This document shows positions 8,083-18,319 of a DNA stretch of 64,000 nt, piece by piece. A model generated the notes under the pieces. It worked only from the letters and a program-made list of their open reading frames with translations, was not told the DNA's origin and searched no databases. Origin of the DNA: Antarcticimicrobium sp040365005 (GTDB lineage Bacteria > Pseudomonadota > Alphaproteobacteria > Rhodobacterales > Rhodobacteraceae); NCBI RefSeq assembly GCF_040365005.1, contig NZ_BAABWV010000006.1, forward strand, positions 183,443 through 247,442, written 5' to 3'. How positions within the stretch are numbered: the stretch's first letter is position 1; each line of letters begins with the position of its first letter. Position numbers and translations under genes: made by a program.

Positions 8083-8756
8083 GTCTGCGCTCCTTTGGAA
8101 ACCGGGGTGGAACGGGGCGTTTTCGGCATCGCCGCCAGGTACATCCGGGCCAGCATCCCGAAACCGACCAGCGCCAGCGTGACGAACAGGGCCGACATCG
8201 CCACGTCGGTGTGACGCCCCAGTTCGATCGAATGCCAGAGGGCCAGCACGGTGAACACCACGGCCAGCCCGCCATGGAAATACCGCCAGCCGCGATACCG
8301 GTTGGCGAACCGCGGGATCAGGCGCTTGCGGAAATAGGCGGTCCCCCCCAGCACCAGCATCAAGACCCAGGCGACCAGGCCCAGAACGATGCCGAGGCTG
8401 TCGAAATCGGTGATCATGGTGACGAAGGCATCCCAAGGCCGCACCCCGCCCTCAAGATAGCGCGGCAGCACGATCAGCGCGGGATGCAGGAAAATCGCGG
8501 TGATCGCCGAATAGGCGATGTACTTGTGGACCTTCTGGACCTGCGGCGGCTTGAACAGGGACAGCAGCGTCAGATTGCTGCGGGCCAGAAAGAACTGGCC
8601 AAGCATCAGGACGAAGGCCAGCAGCGTGAGGAGCGACAGCGCCTCTTTCAGGACCGAGCGGCGCGGGGTGTCGCCGAGGGCATAGAACAGCAGCGGAAGG
8701 CCGATGAAGACCGCCAACGTGGCAAGAAAGGTATAGGTGCGGGCAGAGAGGTTCAT
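8079..8756 (-). CDS. ferric-reductase-like two-haem transmembrane protein
   Basis: Inner-membrane protein of 225 residues with about six hydrophobic segments, resembling the ferric reductase-like transmembrane domain. Two H-x13-H pairs stand out: H77/H91 in HKYIAYSAITAIFLH and H161/H175 in HGGLAVVFTVLALWH. These are the expected bis-histidine ligands for two b-type haems across the membrane. It sits 2 bases after the ferredoxin stop and overlaps the flavoprotein start by 4 bases. The likely role is to pass electrons between the quinone pool or the cytoplasmic ferredoxin and the exported flavoprotein. The start ATG at 8756 follows a GGGGG run. Confidence 0.82.
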   Translation of the reverse strand: MNLSARTYTFLATLAVFIGLPLLFYALGDTPRRSVLKEALSLLTLLAFVLMLGQFFLARSNLTLLSLFKPPQVQKVHKYIAYSAITAIFLHPALIVLPRYLEGGVRPWDAFVTMITDFDSLGIVLGLVAWVLMLVLGGTAYFRKRLIPRFANRYRGWRYFHGGLAVVFTVLALWHSIELGRHTDVAMSALFVTLALVGFGMLARMYLAAMPKTPRSTPVSKGAQT

Positions 8757-8758
8757 GG

Positions 8759-8968
8759 TTACCCCCAGGGAACGATGACGGGGATGGATTTTTCCGGCGC
8801 CATCTCGATGGCGTCGACCGGGCAATACATCCGGCACAGGTGGCAGATCTGGCAATCGGCCGGATAGGCGATTACAGCCTTGCCCCGCTCCATCCGGATC
8901 ACGTCGCAGGGGCAGCTTTTCACGCATTCCTCGCAGCCGATGCAGCCGTTGATGCTCTTGATCGTCAT
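8759..8968 (-). CDS. 2x[4Fe-4S] ferredoxin
   Basis: Ferredoxin of 69 residues with two canonical cluster motifs: CIGCEECVKSC (Cys 9, 12, 15, 19) and CQICHLCRMYC (Cys 39, 42, 45, 49), each followed by Pro or a Cys-Asp turn. It has no signal peptide, so it should be cytoplasmic unless co-exported with its Tat partner. It is the first gene of the three-gene redox operon. I chose the ATG at 8968 (MTIKSING) because homology begins there; an in-frame ATG at 9007 adds 13 residues but has no Shine-Dalgarno. The general similarity is to the small iron-sulfur subunits of APS-reductase-like enzymes. Confidence 0.88.
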   Translation of the reverse strand: MTIKSINGCIGCEECVKSCPCDVIRMERGKAVIAYPADCQICHLCRMYCPVDAIEMAPEKSIPVIVPWG

Positions 8969-9023
8969 GGTCTCGGTCCAATCCAATGAAAACGTGCCCC
9001 TAGACATGGGCGGGTAAAGGTTT

Positions 9024-9077
9024 GCATCCGCAGCTTACTTAGGATGCTAAGCATCAATGTGCAAGTTGCATCTGCAC
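9024..9077 (-). promoter_or_regulatory. palindrome-rich promoter/operator of the ferredoxin-flavoprotein operon
   Basis: Overlapping inverted repeats sit upstream of the ferredoxin gene: GATGC-TAA-GCATC at 9043-9055, CTTAG-GATG-CTAAG at 9038-9051, GCATCC...GGATGC (9024-9029 with 9042-9047) and GTGCA...TGCAC (9059-9077). On the minus strand TTGCAC (9064-9059) followed after 17 bases by TAAGTA could be -35/-10, with the GATGCTTAGCATC operator inside the spacer. No regulator gene is adjacent. Confidence 0.45.
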
Positions 9078-9193
9078 GATTTTCACGGCCGCCTTGACGG
9101 TGCCGACCGCGGCGGGGCGGACCTTTGCCGAAAACGGGCGTTGCCCGGGATCCCGGCACGGTGGTTCGGCGCAGCCAGGGCAGGAACGAAAAA

Positions 9194-9219
9194 CACCCGG
9201 AGCGGTTACGCTCCGGGTG
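9194..9219 (-). terminator. Rho-independent terminator of icd
   Basis: A perfect 11-bp stem, CACCCGGAGCG / CGCTCCGGGTG, has a 4-base loop and is followed on the minus strand by TTTTT. It lies just beyond the icd stop codon. Confidence 0.9.
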
Positions 9220-9244
9220 CTTTGACCAGTCGATGTTGCCGGGA

Positions 9245-11458
9245 TCAGTCGACGATGGCGTTGAACGTGGCGCTGGGACGCATCACCGCAGCCTTCTTCT
9301 CGACGCTGGGCAGGTAGTAGCCGCCGATATCGGCCGGCGCGCCCTGTGCGGCGGCCAGTTCGGCCAGGATCGCCTCTTCCTTCTCGGCCAGCTCTTTCGC
9401 GATGGGGGCGAAATGCGCCGCCAGATCGGCATCGTCGGACTGTGCCGCCAGTGCCTCGGACCAGTAACGGGCGAACCAGTAGTGGCTGTCGCGGTTGTCC
9501 GGCTCACCGACCTTGCGCGAGGGCGAGCGGTTGTTGTCGAGGATTCCCTGCGTCGCCACCTCGGCCGCGTCGCCCAGAACTGCGGCCTTGGCGTTGCCCT
9601 TGGCCTCGGCGAGGAACTTGAGCGATTCGCCCAACGCGCAGAATTCACCCATCGAGTCCCAGCGCAGGTGGCTTTCCTCGATCAGCTGCTGCACGTGCTT
9701 GGGAGCCGAGCCGCCGGCGCCGGTCTCGAACATGCCGCCGCCGTTCATCAGCTTGACGATCGACAGCATCTTGGCCGAGGTACCCAGTTCGAGGATCGGG
9801 AACAGGTCGGTCAGGTAGTCGCGCAGCACGTTGCCGGTGATGGCGATGCTGTTGTTGCCCGCCGTGATGGTCTCGAGCGAGGCACGGGTCGCCTCGCGCG
9901 GGGCCATGATCGCGAACTTGTCGGCCACGCCGGCGGCCTCCAGCGCGGGACGCACGTATTTGATCAGCTCGGCGTCATGGGCGCGGTTCTCGTCCAGCCA
10001 GAAGATCGCCTGGAACCCGGTCAGGCGCTGGCGGTCGATGGCCAGCTGGATCCAGTTCTCGATCGGGGCCTTCTTGGCGGTGCAGGCGCGCCAGATGTCG
10101 CCGGCCTCGACGTCCAGCGAATGCAGCGTCTCGCCATTGGCCAGGACGATGCGGATGGTGCCATCGGCGGGCGCCTCGAAAGTGGTCGGGTGGCTGCCGT
10201 ATTCCTCGGCCTTCTGGGCCATCAGGCCGACGTTCTGCACGGTACCCGCGGTGGCGGGGTTCAGAGCGCCGTTCGCCTTGAAGAACTCGACCGCCTCGTC
10301 ATAGACCGGGGCATAGCAATTGTCGGGGATGACGCAGTTGCTGTCACCCTCTTTGCCGTCCGGGCCCCAGCCCTTGCCGCCGGCGCGGATCAGCGCCGGC
10401 ATCGAAGCGTCGATGATCACGTCGCTGGGCACGTGCAGGTTGGTGATCCCCTTGTCCGAGTTCACCATGTACATCGCCGGGCGATCGGCGGTGCAGGCCT
10501 CGATCGCGGCCATGATCTCGGCGTTGTCCTTGACCCGCTCCAGCACGTCACCCATGCCGGAGTTCGGGTTGACGCCCAGCGCCTTCATCTCGTCGCCGAA
10601 CTTGTCGAACACCGGCGCCAGCCAGGCCTTGACCGCGTGGCCGAAGATGATCGGGTCCGAGACCTTCATCATCGTCGCCTTGAGGTGCAGCGAGAACAGC
10701 GTGCCCTCGGCCTTGGTCGAGGCGATTTCCTCCGCGAGGAAGGCATCGAGCGCCTTGGCCGACATGTAGGTCGCGTCGACAACCTCGCCCTCGATCAGCG
10801 GCCAGCCGTCCTTGAGCACGGTGGTGGCGCCGTCCTTGCCGACGAACTCGATCTTGGCCGGACCGGCTTGGTCGGCGGTCAGGGTGGCGGCAACCTCGTT
10901 GGCATAGAAGTCATTGCCCGACATCGAGGAGACGCGGGTCTTGCTGTCCTTGGACCAGGCCCCCATGCGGTGCGGGTTCTTCTGGGCATAGCTCTTGACC
11001 GCGGCGGCGGCTCGACGATCAGAGTTGCCTTCGCGCAGCACCGGGTTCACCGCCGAGCCCTTGATCGCGTCATAGCGCGCGCGGATCGCCTTTTCCTCAT
11101 CGGTGGCAGGGGTTTCCGGGTAATCCGGCAGGGCATAGCCCTTGTCCTGCAGTTCCTTGATCGCGGCGGTCAGCTGCGGCACCGAGGCCGAGATGTTGGG
11201 CAGCTTGATCACGTTGGCGTCCGGCGACTTCACCAGTTGGCCCAGCTCGGCCAGGTCATCGCTGTGGCGCTGCGCCTCGGTCACGGCCTCGGGAAAGGTG
11301 GCGATGATGCGCCCGGCCAGCGAGATGTCCTTGGTGCCGATGTTGATTCCCGCGGCACCGGCAAACGACCGGATGATCGGCAGCAGCGAGGCGCTGGCCA
11401 GTTCGGGCGCTTCGTCTACGACGGTATACACAATATCGGGGTTGGAGCTGTCTGCCAT
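9245..11458 (-). CDS. icd: NADP-dependent isocitrate dehydrogenase, monomeric type
   Basis: Large single-chain (737-residue) isocitrate dehydrogenase, the monomeric IDH-II type found in many Rhodobacterales in place of the dimeric enzyme. It oxidises isocitrate to 2-oxoglutarate with NADP+ in the TCA cycle. Recognisable segments include NPDIVYTVVDEAPELAS at the start, LREGNSDRRAA, MGAWSKDSKT, IFGHAVKAWL, PNSGMGDVLERVKD, HVPSDVIIDASMPA and DNNRSPSRKVGEPDNRDSHY near the end. The start is the ATG at 11458, with AAAAGG about 10 bases upstream. Monocistronic, with its own strong terminator. Confidence 0.97.
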   Translation of the reverse strand: MADSSNPDIVYTVVDEAPELASASLLPIIRSFAGAAGINIGTKDISLAGRIIATFPEAVTEAQRHSDDLAELGQLVKSPDANVIKLPNISASVPQLTAAIKELQDKGYALPDYPETPATDEEKAIRARYDAIKGSAVNPVLREGNSDRRAAAAVKSYAQKNPHRMGAWSKDSKTRVSSMSGNDFYANEVAATLTADQAGPAKIEFVGKDGATTVLKDGWPLIEGEVVDATYMSAKALDAFLAEEIASTKAEGTLFSLHLKATMMKVSDPIIFGHAVKAWLAPVFDKFGDEMKALGVNPNSGMGDVLERVKDNAEIMAAIEACTADRPAMYMVNSDKGITNLHVPSDVIIDASMPALIRAGGKGWGPDGKEGDSNCVIPDNCYAPVYDEAVEFFKANGALNPATAGTVQNVGLMAQKAEEYGSHPTTFEAPADGTIRIVLANGETLHSLDVEAGDIWRACTAKKAPIENWIQLAIDRQRLTGFQAIFWLDENRAHDAELIKYVRPALEAAGVADKFAIMAPREATRASLETITAGNNSIAITGNVLRDYLTDLFPILELGTSAKMLSIVKLMNGGGMFETGAGGSAPKHVQQLIEESHLRWDSMGEFCALGESLKFLAEAKGNAKAAVLGDAAEVATQGILDNNRSPSRKVGEPDNRDSHYWFARYWSEALAAQSDDADLAAHFAPIAKELAEKEEAILAELAAAQGAPADIGGYYLPSVEKKAAVMRPSATFNAIVD

Positions 11459-11765
11459 GGTCTTCGTACCTTTTCTGCCTGTCTGGTGGCGTGAGATCTG
11501 AATGTGGCGGGCACGCCGCAGCGCACCGAGAGGGAAATGCGGCGGGCGTCCCTTGGCGATCTGCCGTGGTGGCCCGGTTTTCCCGCCCCCTCTAGCCCAC
11601 CGCGCCGGGGTAATCAATCAAGGGACCGCGCGCGATTTGCCCCAGTTGGCGCAAACATGAACCACGTGCCGCATCCGGCAGCTGCCGGCGCCACGCCGCC
11701 GCCGGCACGACTTCGGTCTTGGCGGGGGCCGGCGAACCGGGCAATAAGAGCGTCCGAATTATGCA
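11459..11765. other. divergent intergenic region between icd and tex
   Basis: About 307 bases with no convincing gene. It must hold the promoters of both genes. I see a candidate tex promoter near the right end but no clear operator palindrome or RNA element. Confidence 0.6.
11719..11747 (+). promoter_or_regulatory. candidate tex promoter
   Basis: TTGGCG (11719-11724), a 17-base spacer and CAATAA (11742-11747), ending about 18 bases before the tex start. The -10 match is only moderate. Confidence 0.35.
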
Positions 11766-14135
<2,370 letters not shown>

Positions 14136-14150
14136 GCCGCGCTCAGAGCC

Positions 14151-14182
14151 GGCGCAGCAGGGCGAGGTCGACCTGCTGCGCC
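14151..14182. terminator. shared terminator between tex and cueR
   Basis: An 11-bp perfect stem, GGCGCAGCAGG (14151-14161) and CCTGCTGCGCC (14172-14182), fills the short gap between the convergent tex and cueR genes. The T-tract is weak (CTTAC), so it is likely a bidirectional end-of-transcript hairpin. Confidence 0.6.
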
Positions 14183-14590
14183 TTACCCGTCATGGGGCGC
14201 GCCCACGCCGGCGCTCAGGTCGTCGAGGATCGGGCAGTCGGGCCGGTCATCCCCGGCACAGCAGGACACCAGATGCGCCAGCGTCGCGCGCATTGACTGA
14301 AGCTGCGCGATCTTGTCGTCGATCCGGGCCAGGTGGTCTTCGGCGATCTGCTTGACCTGGGCGCTTTCGCGGCCGTCGTCCTGGTACAACGCCAGCAACG
14401 CGCGGCATTCCTCGATGGTAAACCCTAGCGCCCGGGCGCGGCCGAGAAAGGCCAGCCGGTGCAGATCGCTCTCGCGAAAGCTGCGATAGCCGTTGGGGCT
14501 GCGCGCCGGTCGGATCAACCCGATCTCCTCGTAGTACCGGATCGTCTTGGCCGGCAGCCCCGAGCGGCGGGATACGTCGCCGATGTTCAT
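14183..14590 (-). CDS. cueR: Cu(I)-responsive MerR-family regulator CueR/HmrR
   Basis: MerR-type activator of 135 residues that senses Cu(I) and remodels promoters with 19-bp spacers. It starts MNIGDVSRRSGLPAKTIRYYEEIGLI, the winged helix-turn-helix, then a long dimerisation helix. The metal loop has Cys111 and Cys119 in CAGDDRPDC, the same spacing as the two Cu ligands of E. coli CueR, preceded by an extra Cys110. It lies 14 bases after copA on the same strand, so it is co-transcribed with its target gene. Its operator is visible upstream of copA at 17146-17176. Confidence 0.95.
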   Translation of the reverse strand: MNIGDVSRRSGLPAKTIRYYEEIGLIRPARSPNGYRSFRESDLHRLAFLGRARALGFTIEECRALLALYQDDGRESAQVKQIAEDHLARIDDKIAQLQSMRATLAHLVSCCAGDDRPDCPILDDLSAGVGAPHDG

Positions 14591-14604
14591 GGTGATCCCC
14601 TTTC

Positions 14605-17115
14605 CTATTCCGCCGGTACCGTCCGCGGCGCCACCGCCGCGGCACTGTTCAGCGACGCCTCGTCCATCGCCGGGCGCACCCGGCGCAATCGCAGTGCGTT
14701 CGACAGCACGAAGACCGAGGACAGCGCCATCGCCCCCGCCGCCAGCACCGGCGACAGCAGAACGCCGAAGGCCGGGTACAGGATGCCGGCGGCCACCGGG
14801 ATCAGCGCGGTATTATAGCCGAAGGCCCAGAACAGGTTCTGCCGGATGTTGCGCAGGGTCGCGCGCGAGATCTCGAGCGCGTTGACCACGCCGCGCAGAT
14901 CACCCGACATCAACACCACGTCGGCGGATTCGATGGCCACATCGGTGCCGGTGCCGATGGCGATGCCCACGTCCGCATGAACCAGCGCCGGGGCATCGTT
15001 GATGCCGTCGCCGACAAAAACCAGCCCACCGCCCTCGCCCCGCAGCCGGTCCAGCGCGGCGACCTTGCCCTCGGGCAGCACACCCGCGATCACCGTGTCG
15101 ATGCCGGTCTCCTGCGCGATGGCCTCAGCGGTGGCCTGCTTGTCGCCGGTGATCATCGCCACCTTGAGCCCCATCTCGTGCAGGGCGGCGATTGCGGCGG
15201 CGCTGCTCGGCTTTACCGGATCGGACACCGCGATCACCCCCGCGATCTTGCCATCGACGGCGGCGAACAGCGCGCTTTTCCCGCGCGCGGCCAGATCCGC
15301 CTCGACCTTTGCCAGCGGCCCGGTCTCGATCCCCTCGCGCGCCATCAGCCGGTCGGCGCCCACCAGCACCTCGCGCCCGGCCACGGTGGCGCGCACGCCG
15401 TAGCCGGTGATCGAGGTGAAATCCTCGGCGTCCGGCATTCCCCCCCCTTCGGCACGGGTGGCGCGCAGGATCGCCGCGGCAATCGGGTGCTCCGAGCGCG
15501 CCTCGACCGCCGCGACCAGCCCCAGCAGATCGGCACGTCTGAACCCTTCGGCCAGCACCAGATCGGTCAGCTCGGGCCGCCCCTCGGTCACGGTGCCGGT
15601 CTTGTCCAGCGCCACCACGTCGACCGACGACAGCTGTTGCAGCGCGTCGCCCTTGCGGAACAACACGCCCATCTCGGCGGCGCGGCCGGTGCCCACCATG
15701 ATCGAGGTCGGCGTCGCCAGCCCCATGGCGCAGGGGCAGGCGATGATCAGCACCGAGACCCCGGCAACCAGCGCCAGTGTCAACGCCGGATCGGGACCGA
15801 AGATCAGCCAGATCAGCACCGTCAGCAGCGCCGCCGACATGACGGCGGGCACGAACCACAGGGTGATCCTGTCAACCAACCCCTGGATCGGCAGCTTGGC
15901 GCCCTGTGCCTGTTCGACCATGCGGATGATCTGGGCCAGCGTGGTATCGGCGCCAACCCGGGTGGCACGGAACCGGAAGCTGCCGGTGCCGTTCACCGTG
16001 CCGCCGGTGACCGGATCGCCCGGCTGCTTGGTCACCGGCAGCGGTTCGCCGGTGATCATGCTTTCGTCTACATGGGCGCCGCCCTCGGTCACCTCGCCGT
16101 CGGTGGCGATGCGTTCGCCGGGACGCACCAGCAGGATGTCACCGGGACGGATCGCGGCGATCTCGACCTCGACCGCCTCCCCGTCCCGGATCACCCGCGC
16201 GGTGCGGGCCTGGAGCCCCAGCAGGTTCTGGATCGCCGCGCCGGTGCGCCCCTTGGCCCGCGCCTCCAGGGTGCGGCCCAGCAGGATCAGTACCACGATC
16301 ACCGCCGCCGCCTCGAAGTAGACGGCGCGCACCGCCTCGGGCAGGACGCCGGGCAGGAAAGTGGCGGTGACGGAATAGAGATAGGCCGCCGCGGTGCCCA
16401 CTGCGACAAGGCTGTTCATGTCCGGCGCGCCGCGCAGCAGCGCGGGGATCCCCTTGGCATAGAACCCACGCCCCGGCCCCGCCAGCACGAGGGAGGTCAG
16501 CACGAATTGTACGATCCAGCTGGTGTTTTGCCCGATCGTGGCGGCGATCAGGTGATGGAAGGCCGGCACCATGTGACCGCCCATCTCCAGCACGAAGACC
16601 GGCAGCGCCAGCGCAGCGGCAAGGATCGCCTTGCGCGCGGTATCGCGGGCCTCGCTCTGTTTGCGGGTGGCGCGATCCTCGGTGCCGGTCTCATTGGCCA
16701 GCGTCGCCGGGTAGCCGGCCCCGGTCGCCGCCGCGATCAGCGCGTCGGGCGTCACCGCCCCCTCCAGGTAGGTCACCATCGCGGTCTCGGAGGCGAGGTT
16801 GACGTTCACCTCCAGCACGCCGGGCAGCGCCGCGAGCGTCCTGTCCACCCGCCCCACGCAGGAGGCGCAGGACATCGAGGCCACGTTCAGCGTGACGCTG
16901 GCGCGGCGGGCGGGATAACCGAGCCCGTCGAGCGTCGCGACCACCTGTTCCAGCCGGTCCGGCGCATCCAGCGAGAGCTGCGCGGTCTCGGCGGCAAGGT
17001 TCACGTTGACCTCCGACACCCCGTCCAGCGCGGCCAGCGCCCGGTCGACGCGACCAACGCAAGAGGCGCAGGACATGCCCTCGACGGCAAGCGTGATGGG
17101 ACGATTCGCGGTCAT
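14605..17115 (-). CDS. copA: Cu(I)-exporting P1B-type ATPase CopA
   Basis: Inner-membrane copper efflux pump, 836 residues. Two N-terminal heavy-metal domains each carry a CASC motif: GMSCASCVGRVD near residue 16 and SMSCASCVGRVD near 84. The P-type core has ITGEPLPV (actuator), ACPCAMGLATP with the intramembrane CPC (about 460), phosphorylation site DKTGTVTEG (about 502), SEHPIA and GDGINDAPAL (about 705). First gene of the copA-cueR operon, driven by a CueR promoter and divergent from copZ. Cu(I) specificity follows from the CPC motif and the regulator. Confidence 0.97.
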   Translation of the reverse strand: MTANRPITLAVEGMSCASCVGRVDRALAALDGVSEVNVNLAAETAQLSLDAPDRLEQVVATLDGLGYPARRASVTLNVASMSCASCVGRVDRTLAALPGVLEVNVNLASETAMVTYLEGAVTPDALIAAATGAGYPATLANETGTEDRATRKQSEARDTARKAILAAALALPVFVLEMGGHMVPAFHHLIAATIGQNTSWIVQFVLTSLVLAGPGRGFYAKGIPALLRGAPDMNSLVAVGTAAAYLYSVTATFLPGVLPEAVRAVYFEAAAVIVVLILLGRTLEARAKGRTGAAIQNLLGLQARTARVIRDGEAVEVEIAAIRPGDILLVRPGERIATDGEVTEGGAHVDESMITGEPLPVTKQPGDPVTGGTVNGTGSFRFRATRVGADTTLAQIIRMVEQAQGAKLPIQGLVDRITLWFVPAVMSAALLTVLIWLIFGPDPALTLALVAGVSVLIIACPCAMGLATPTSIMVGTGRAAEMGVLFRKGDALQQLSSVDVVALDKTGTVTEGRPELTDLVLAEGFRRADLLGLVAAVEARSEHPIAAAILRATRAEGGGMPDAEDFTSITGYGVRATVAGREVLVGADRLMAREGIETGPLAKVEADLAARGKSALFAAVDGKIAGVIAVSDPVKPSSAAAIAALHEMGLKVAMITGDKQATAEAIAQETGIDTVIAGVLPEGKVAALDRLRGEGGGLVFVGDGINDAPALVHADVGIAIGTGTDVAIESADVVLMSGDLRGVVNALEISRATLRNIRQNLFWAFGYNTALIPVAAGILYPAFGVLLSPVLAAGAMALSSVFVLSNALRLRRVRPAMDEASLNSAAAVAPRTVPAE

Positions 17116-17145
17116 GGTGACCTCCGTGGTTGCTGTCTTGCCCCG

Positions 17146-17176
17146 GAGATAGGGCCTCCAGTCACTGGAGGGTCAA
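17146..17176 (-). promoter_or_regulatory. CueR-activated copA promoter with 19-bp spacer
   Basis: On the minus strand TTGACC (17176-17171) and TATCTC (17151-17146) are separated by 19 bases. The spacer contains the perfect palindrome CCTCCAGT-G-ACTGGAGG (17155-17171). Long spacer plus central dyad is the hallmark of MerR-family promoters, and the regulator is encoded in the operon. Confidence 0.9.
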
Positions 17177-17213
17177 GGGCCGGAATGCGTTTTCTTTGTC
17201 GCACCCGGCGCGC

Positions 17214-17244
17214 TTGACCTTCCTGCGCAGGAGCGCGGAAAGCT
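17214..17244 (+). promoter_or_regulatory. possible second CueR-type promoter for copZ
   Basis: TTGACC at 17214-17219 is followed by a TTCCT-GCGC-AGGAG dyad and, after 19 bases, AAAGCT. The -10 is poor, but spacer length and dyad position resemble the copA promoter on the other strand. Confidence 0.4.
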
Positions 17245-17277
17245 GCGGGGGTATCGAATCGAGAAAGGAACCAGAGC

Positions 17278-17478
17278 ATGAAATTCAGCGTCCCGGACAT
17301 GAGCTGCGGCCATTGCACGGCGGCCATCGAGGCGGCGATCAAGGCCAAGGATCCCGGCGCGACGGTGGAATGCGACCTTGCAAACAGGCATGTCGCGGTC
17401 ACCGGCACGCTGTCGGGCGCGGCGATCGAAAGCACGCTGGCCGAGGTCGGCTATCCGGCAACACCTGCCGTGGCCTGA
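17278..17478 (+). CDS. copZ: CopZ-like heavy-metal-associated copper chaperone
   Basis: Sixty-six-residue HMA-domain protein. The metal-binding loop DMSCGHCTAAI has Cys10 and Cys13. Ferredoxin-like fold proteins of this size shuttle Cu(I) to CopA. AGAAAGGA lies before the ATG at 17278. Divergent from copA with a shared 162-bp control region, so it is probably co-induced by copper. It is convergent with the GntR gene, leaving 20 bases between stops. Confidence 0.92.
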   Translation: MKFSVPDMSCGHCTAAIEAAIKAKDPGATVECDLANRHVAVTGTLSGAAIESTLAEVGYPATPAVA

Positions 17479-17498
17479 CACGCAGGCCCAGCGCAGCC

Positions 17499-18176
17499 TC
17501 AGGAAACGGGCGCCTCGTCCTGCCCGAGCACCTGTTCGAGGAAGAGTCCGGTTTCCCGGTAGTGCGCGTCCAGCAGGTCGGCGGCCCGGTCGGCGTCGCG
17601 CGCCAGCGCGGCGTCGAGCAGCGCCTTGTGCTCGGCATCCAGGTCGCGGTCGCGCCGCAGGGTGGCCGACCGCAGGGCAAGGGTGCGATAGCGTTCGGTC
17701 TCGGTGCCCAGCGTGCCGGCGAAATCCAGCAGCCAGGCCGAGCCGCAGGCCGAGATCAGCGCGGTGTGAAACTCCCGGTGGCGCCGCTCCAAGGCGTCCA
17801 GCGCCTCGGCATCCGCGCCGTCGCTGAGGCGCTTCACGATCAGCGACAGCGCGTGGAACCGGGCGACGAGGTCGGCCTCCCAATCGTCGCCGCCGGCCTC
17901 AATCGAGCGCTGCAGTGCCGCGCACTCGATCAGGATACGGCTTTCCACCGCATCCCACATCTCGGTGACCGAGAGCGCGCGGACGCGGAACCCGCGTTGC
18001 GCGGCGGACACCACCAGCCGTTCGCCCTGCAACCGGTTCAACGCCTCGCGCAGGGGGGAAAAGCCGACACCGTAGTGCTGTTTCAACTGTTCCAGCCGCA
18101 GCGGCTGCAACGGCGGGAACCGGCCCTGCACGATGTCGGCGCGCAGCCTTTCATAGACGGTATCGGACAGGGTCAT
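17499..18176 (-). CDS. GntR/FadR-type (FCD) transcriptional regulator
   Basis: Regulator of 225 residues: N-terminal winged helix with the GntR pattern (SDTVYERLRADIVQGRFPPLQPL and SPLREALNRLQGERLV), then an all-helical FCD ligand domain with metal-type His/Asp residues (RFHALSLIV, RRHREFHTALISACG, EHKALLDAALARDAD). It is transcribed divergently from the gentisate dioxygenase gene, with 143 bases between starts. It is therefore the probable local regulator of the gentisate unit, with a pathway acid as effector (inference). Confidence 0.9.
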   Translation of the reverse strand: MTLSDTVYERLRADIVQGRFPPLQPLRLEQLKQHYGVGFSPLREALNRLQGERLVVSAAQRGFRVRALSVTEMWDAVESRILIECAALQRSIEAGGDDWEADLVARFHALSLIVKRLSDGADAEALDALERRHREFHTALISACGSAWLLDFAGTLGTETERYRTLALRSATLRRDRDLDAEHKALLDAALARDADRAADLLDAHYRETGLFLEQVLGQDEAPVS

Positions 18177-18231
18177 GGCGCCTCCGGCATGGGGCCCGGC
18201 GATCCCGGGTGCCCCATGTTTGGCGTCAAAA

Positions 18232-18260
18232 TCGGCGTTTGTCCAGATTTGCGATAATAT
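18232..18260 (+). promoter_or_regulatory. candidate promoter of the gentisate operon
   Basis: TCGGCG (18232-18237), 17 bases, then TAATAT (18255-18260), about 60 bases upstream of the gentisate dioxygenase start in the region shared with the GntR gene. The -35 match is weak. Confidence 0.35.
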
Positions 18261-18319
18261 GACTTTACATCGAAACTCGACTCCCGCAGGCTTTCCGCGA
18301 CCGCACGAGGGAGGCCCCG

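Noticed and set aside
6298..8214. A 638-codon plus-strand frame opposite the flavoprotein gene
   Set aside because: Antisense shadow of a gene with clear FAD motifs; composition is typical of mirror frames.
9125..11494. A 789-codon plus-strand open frame opposite icd
   Set aside because: It is the antisense of a clearly coding icd. Its protein is rich in His, Gly, Arg and Leu with no family match, as expected from GC-rich shadow frames.
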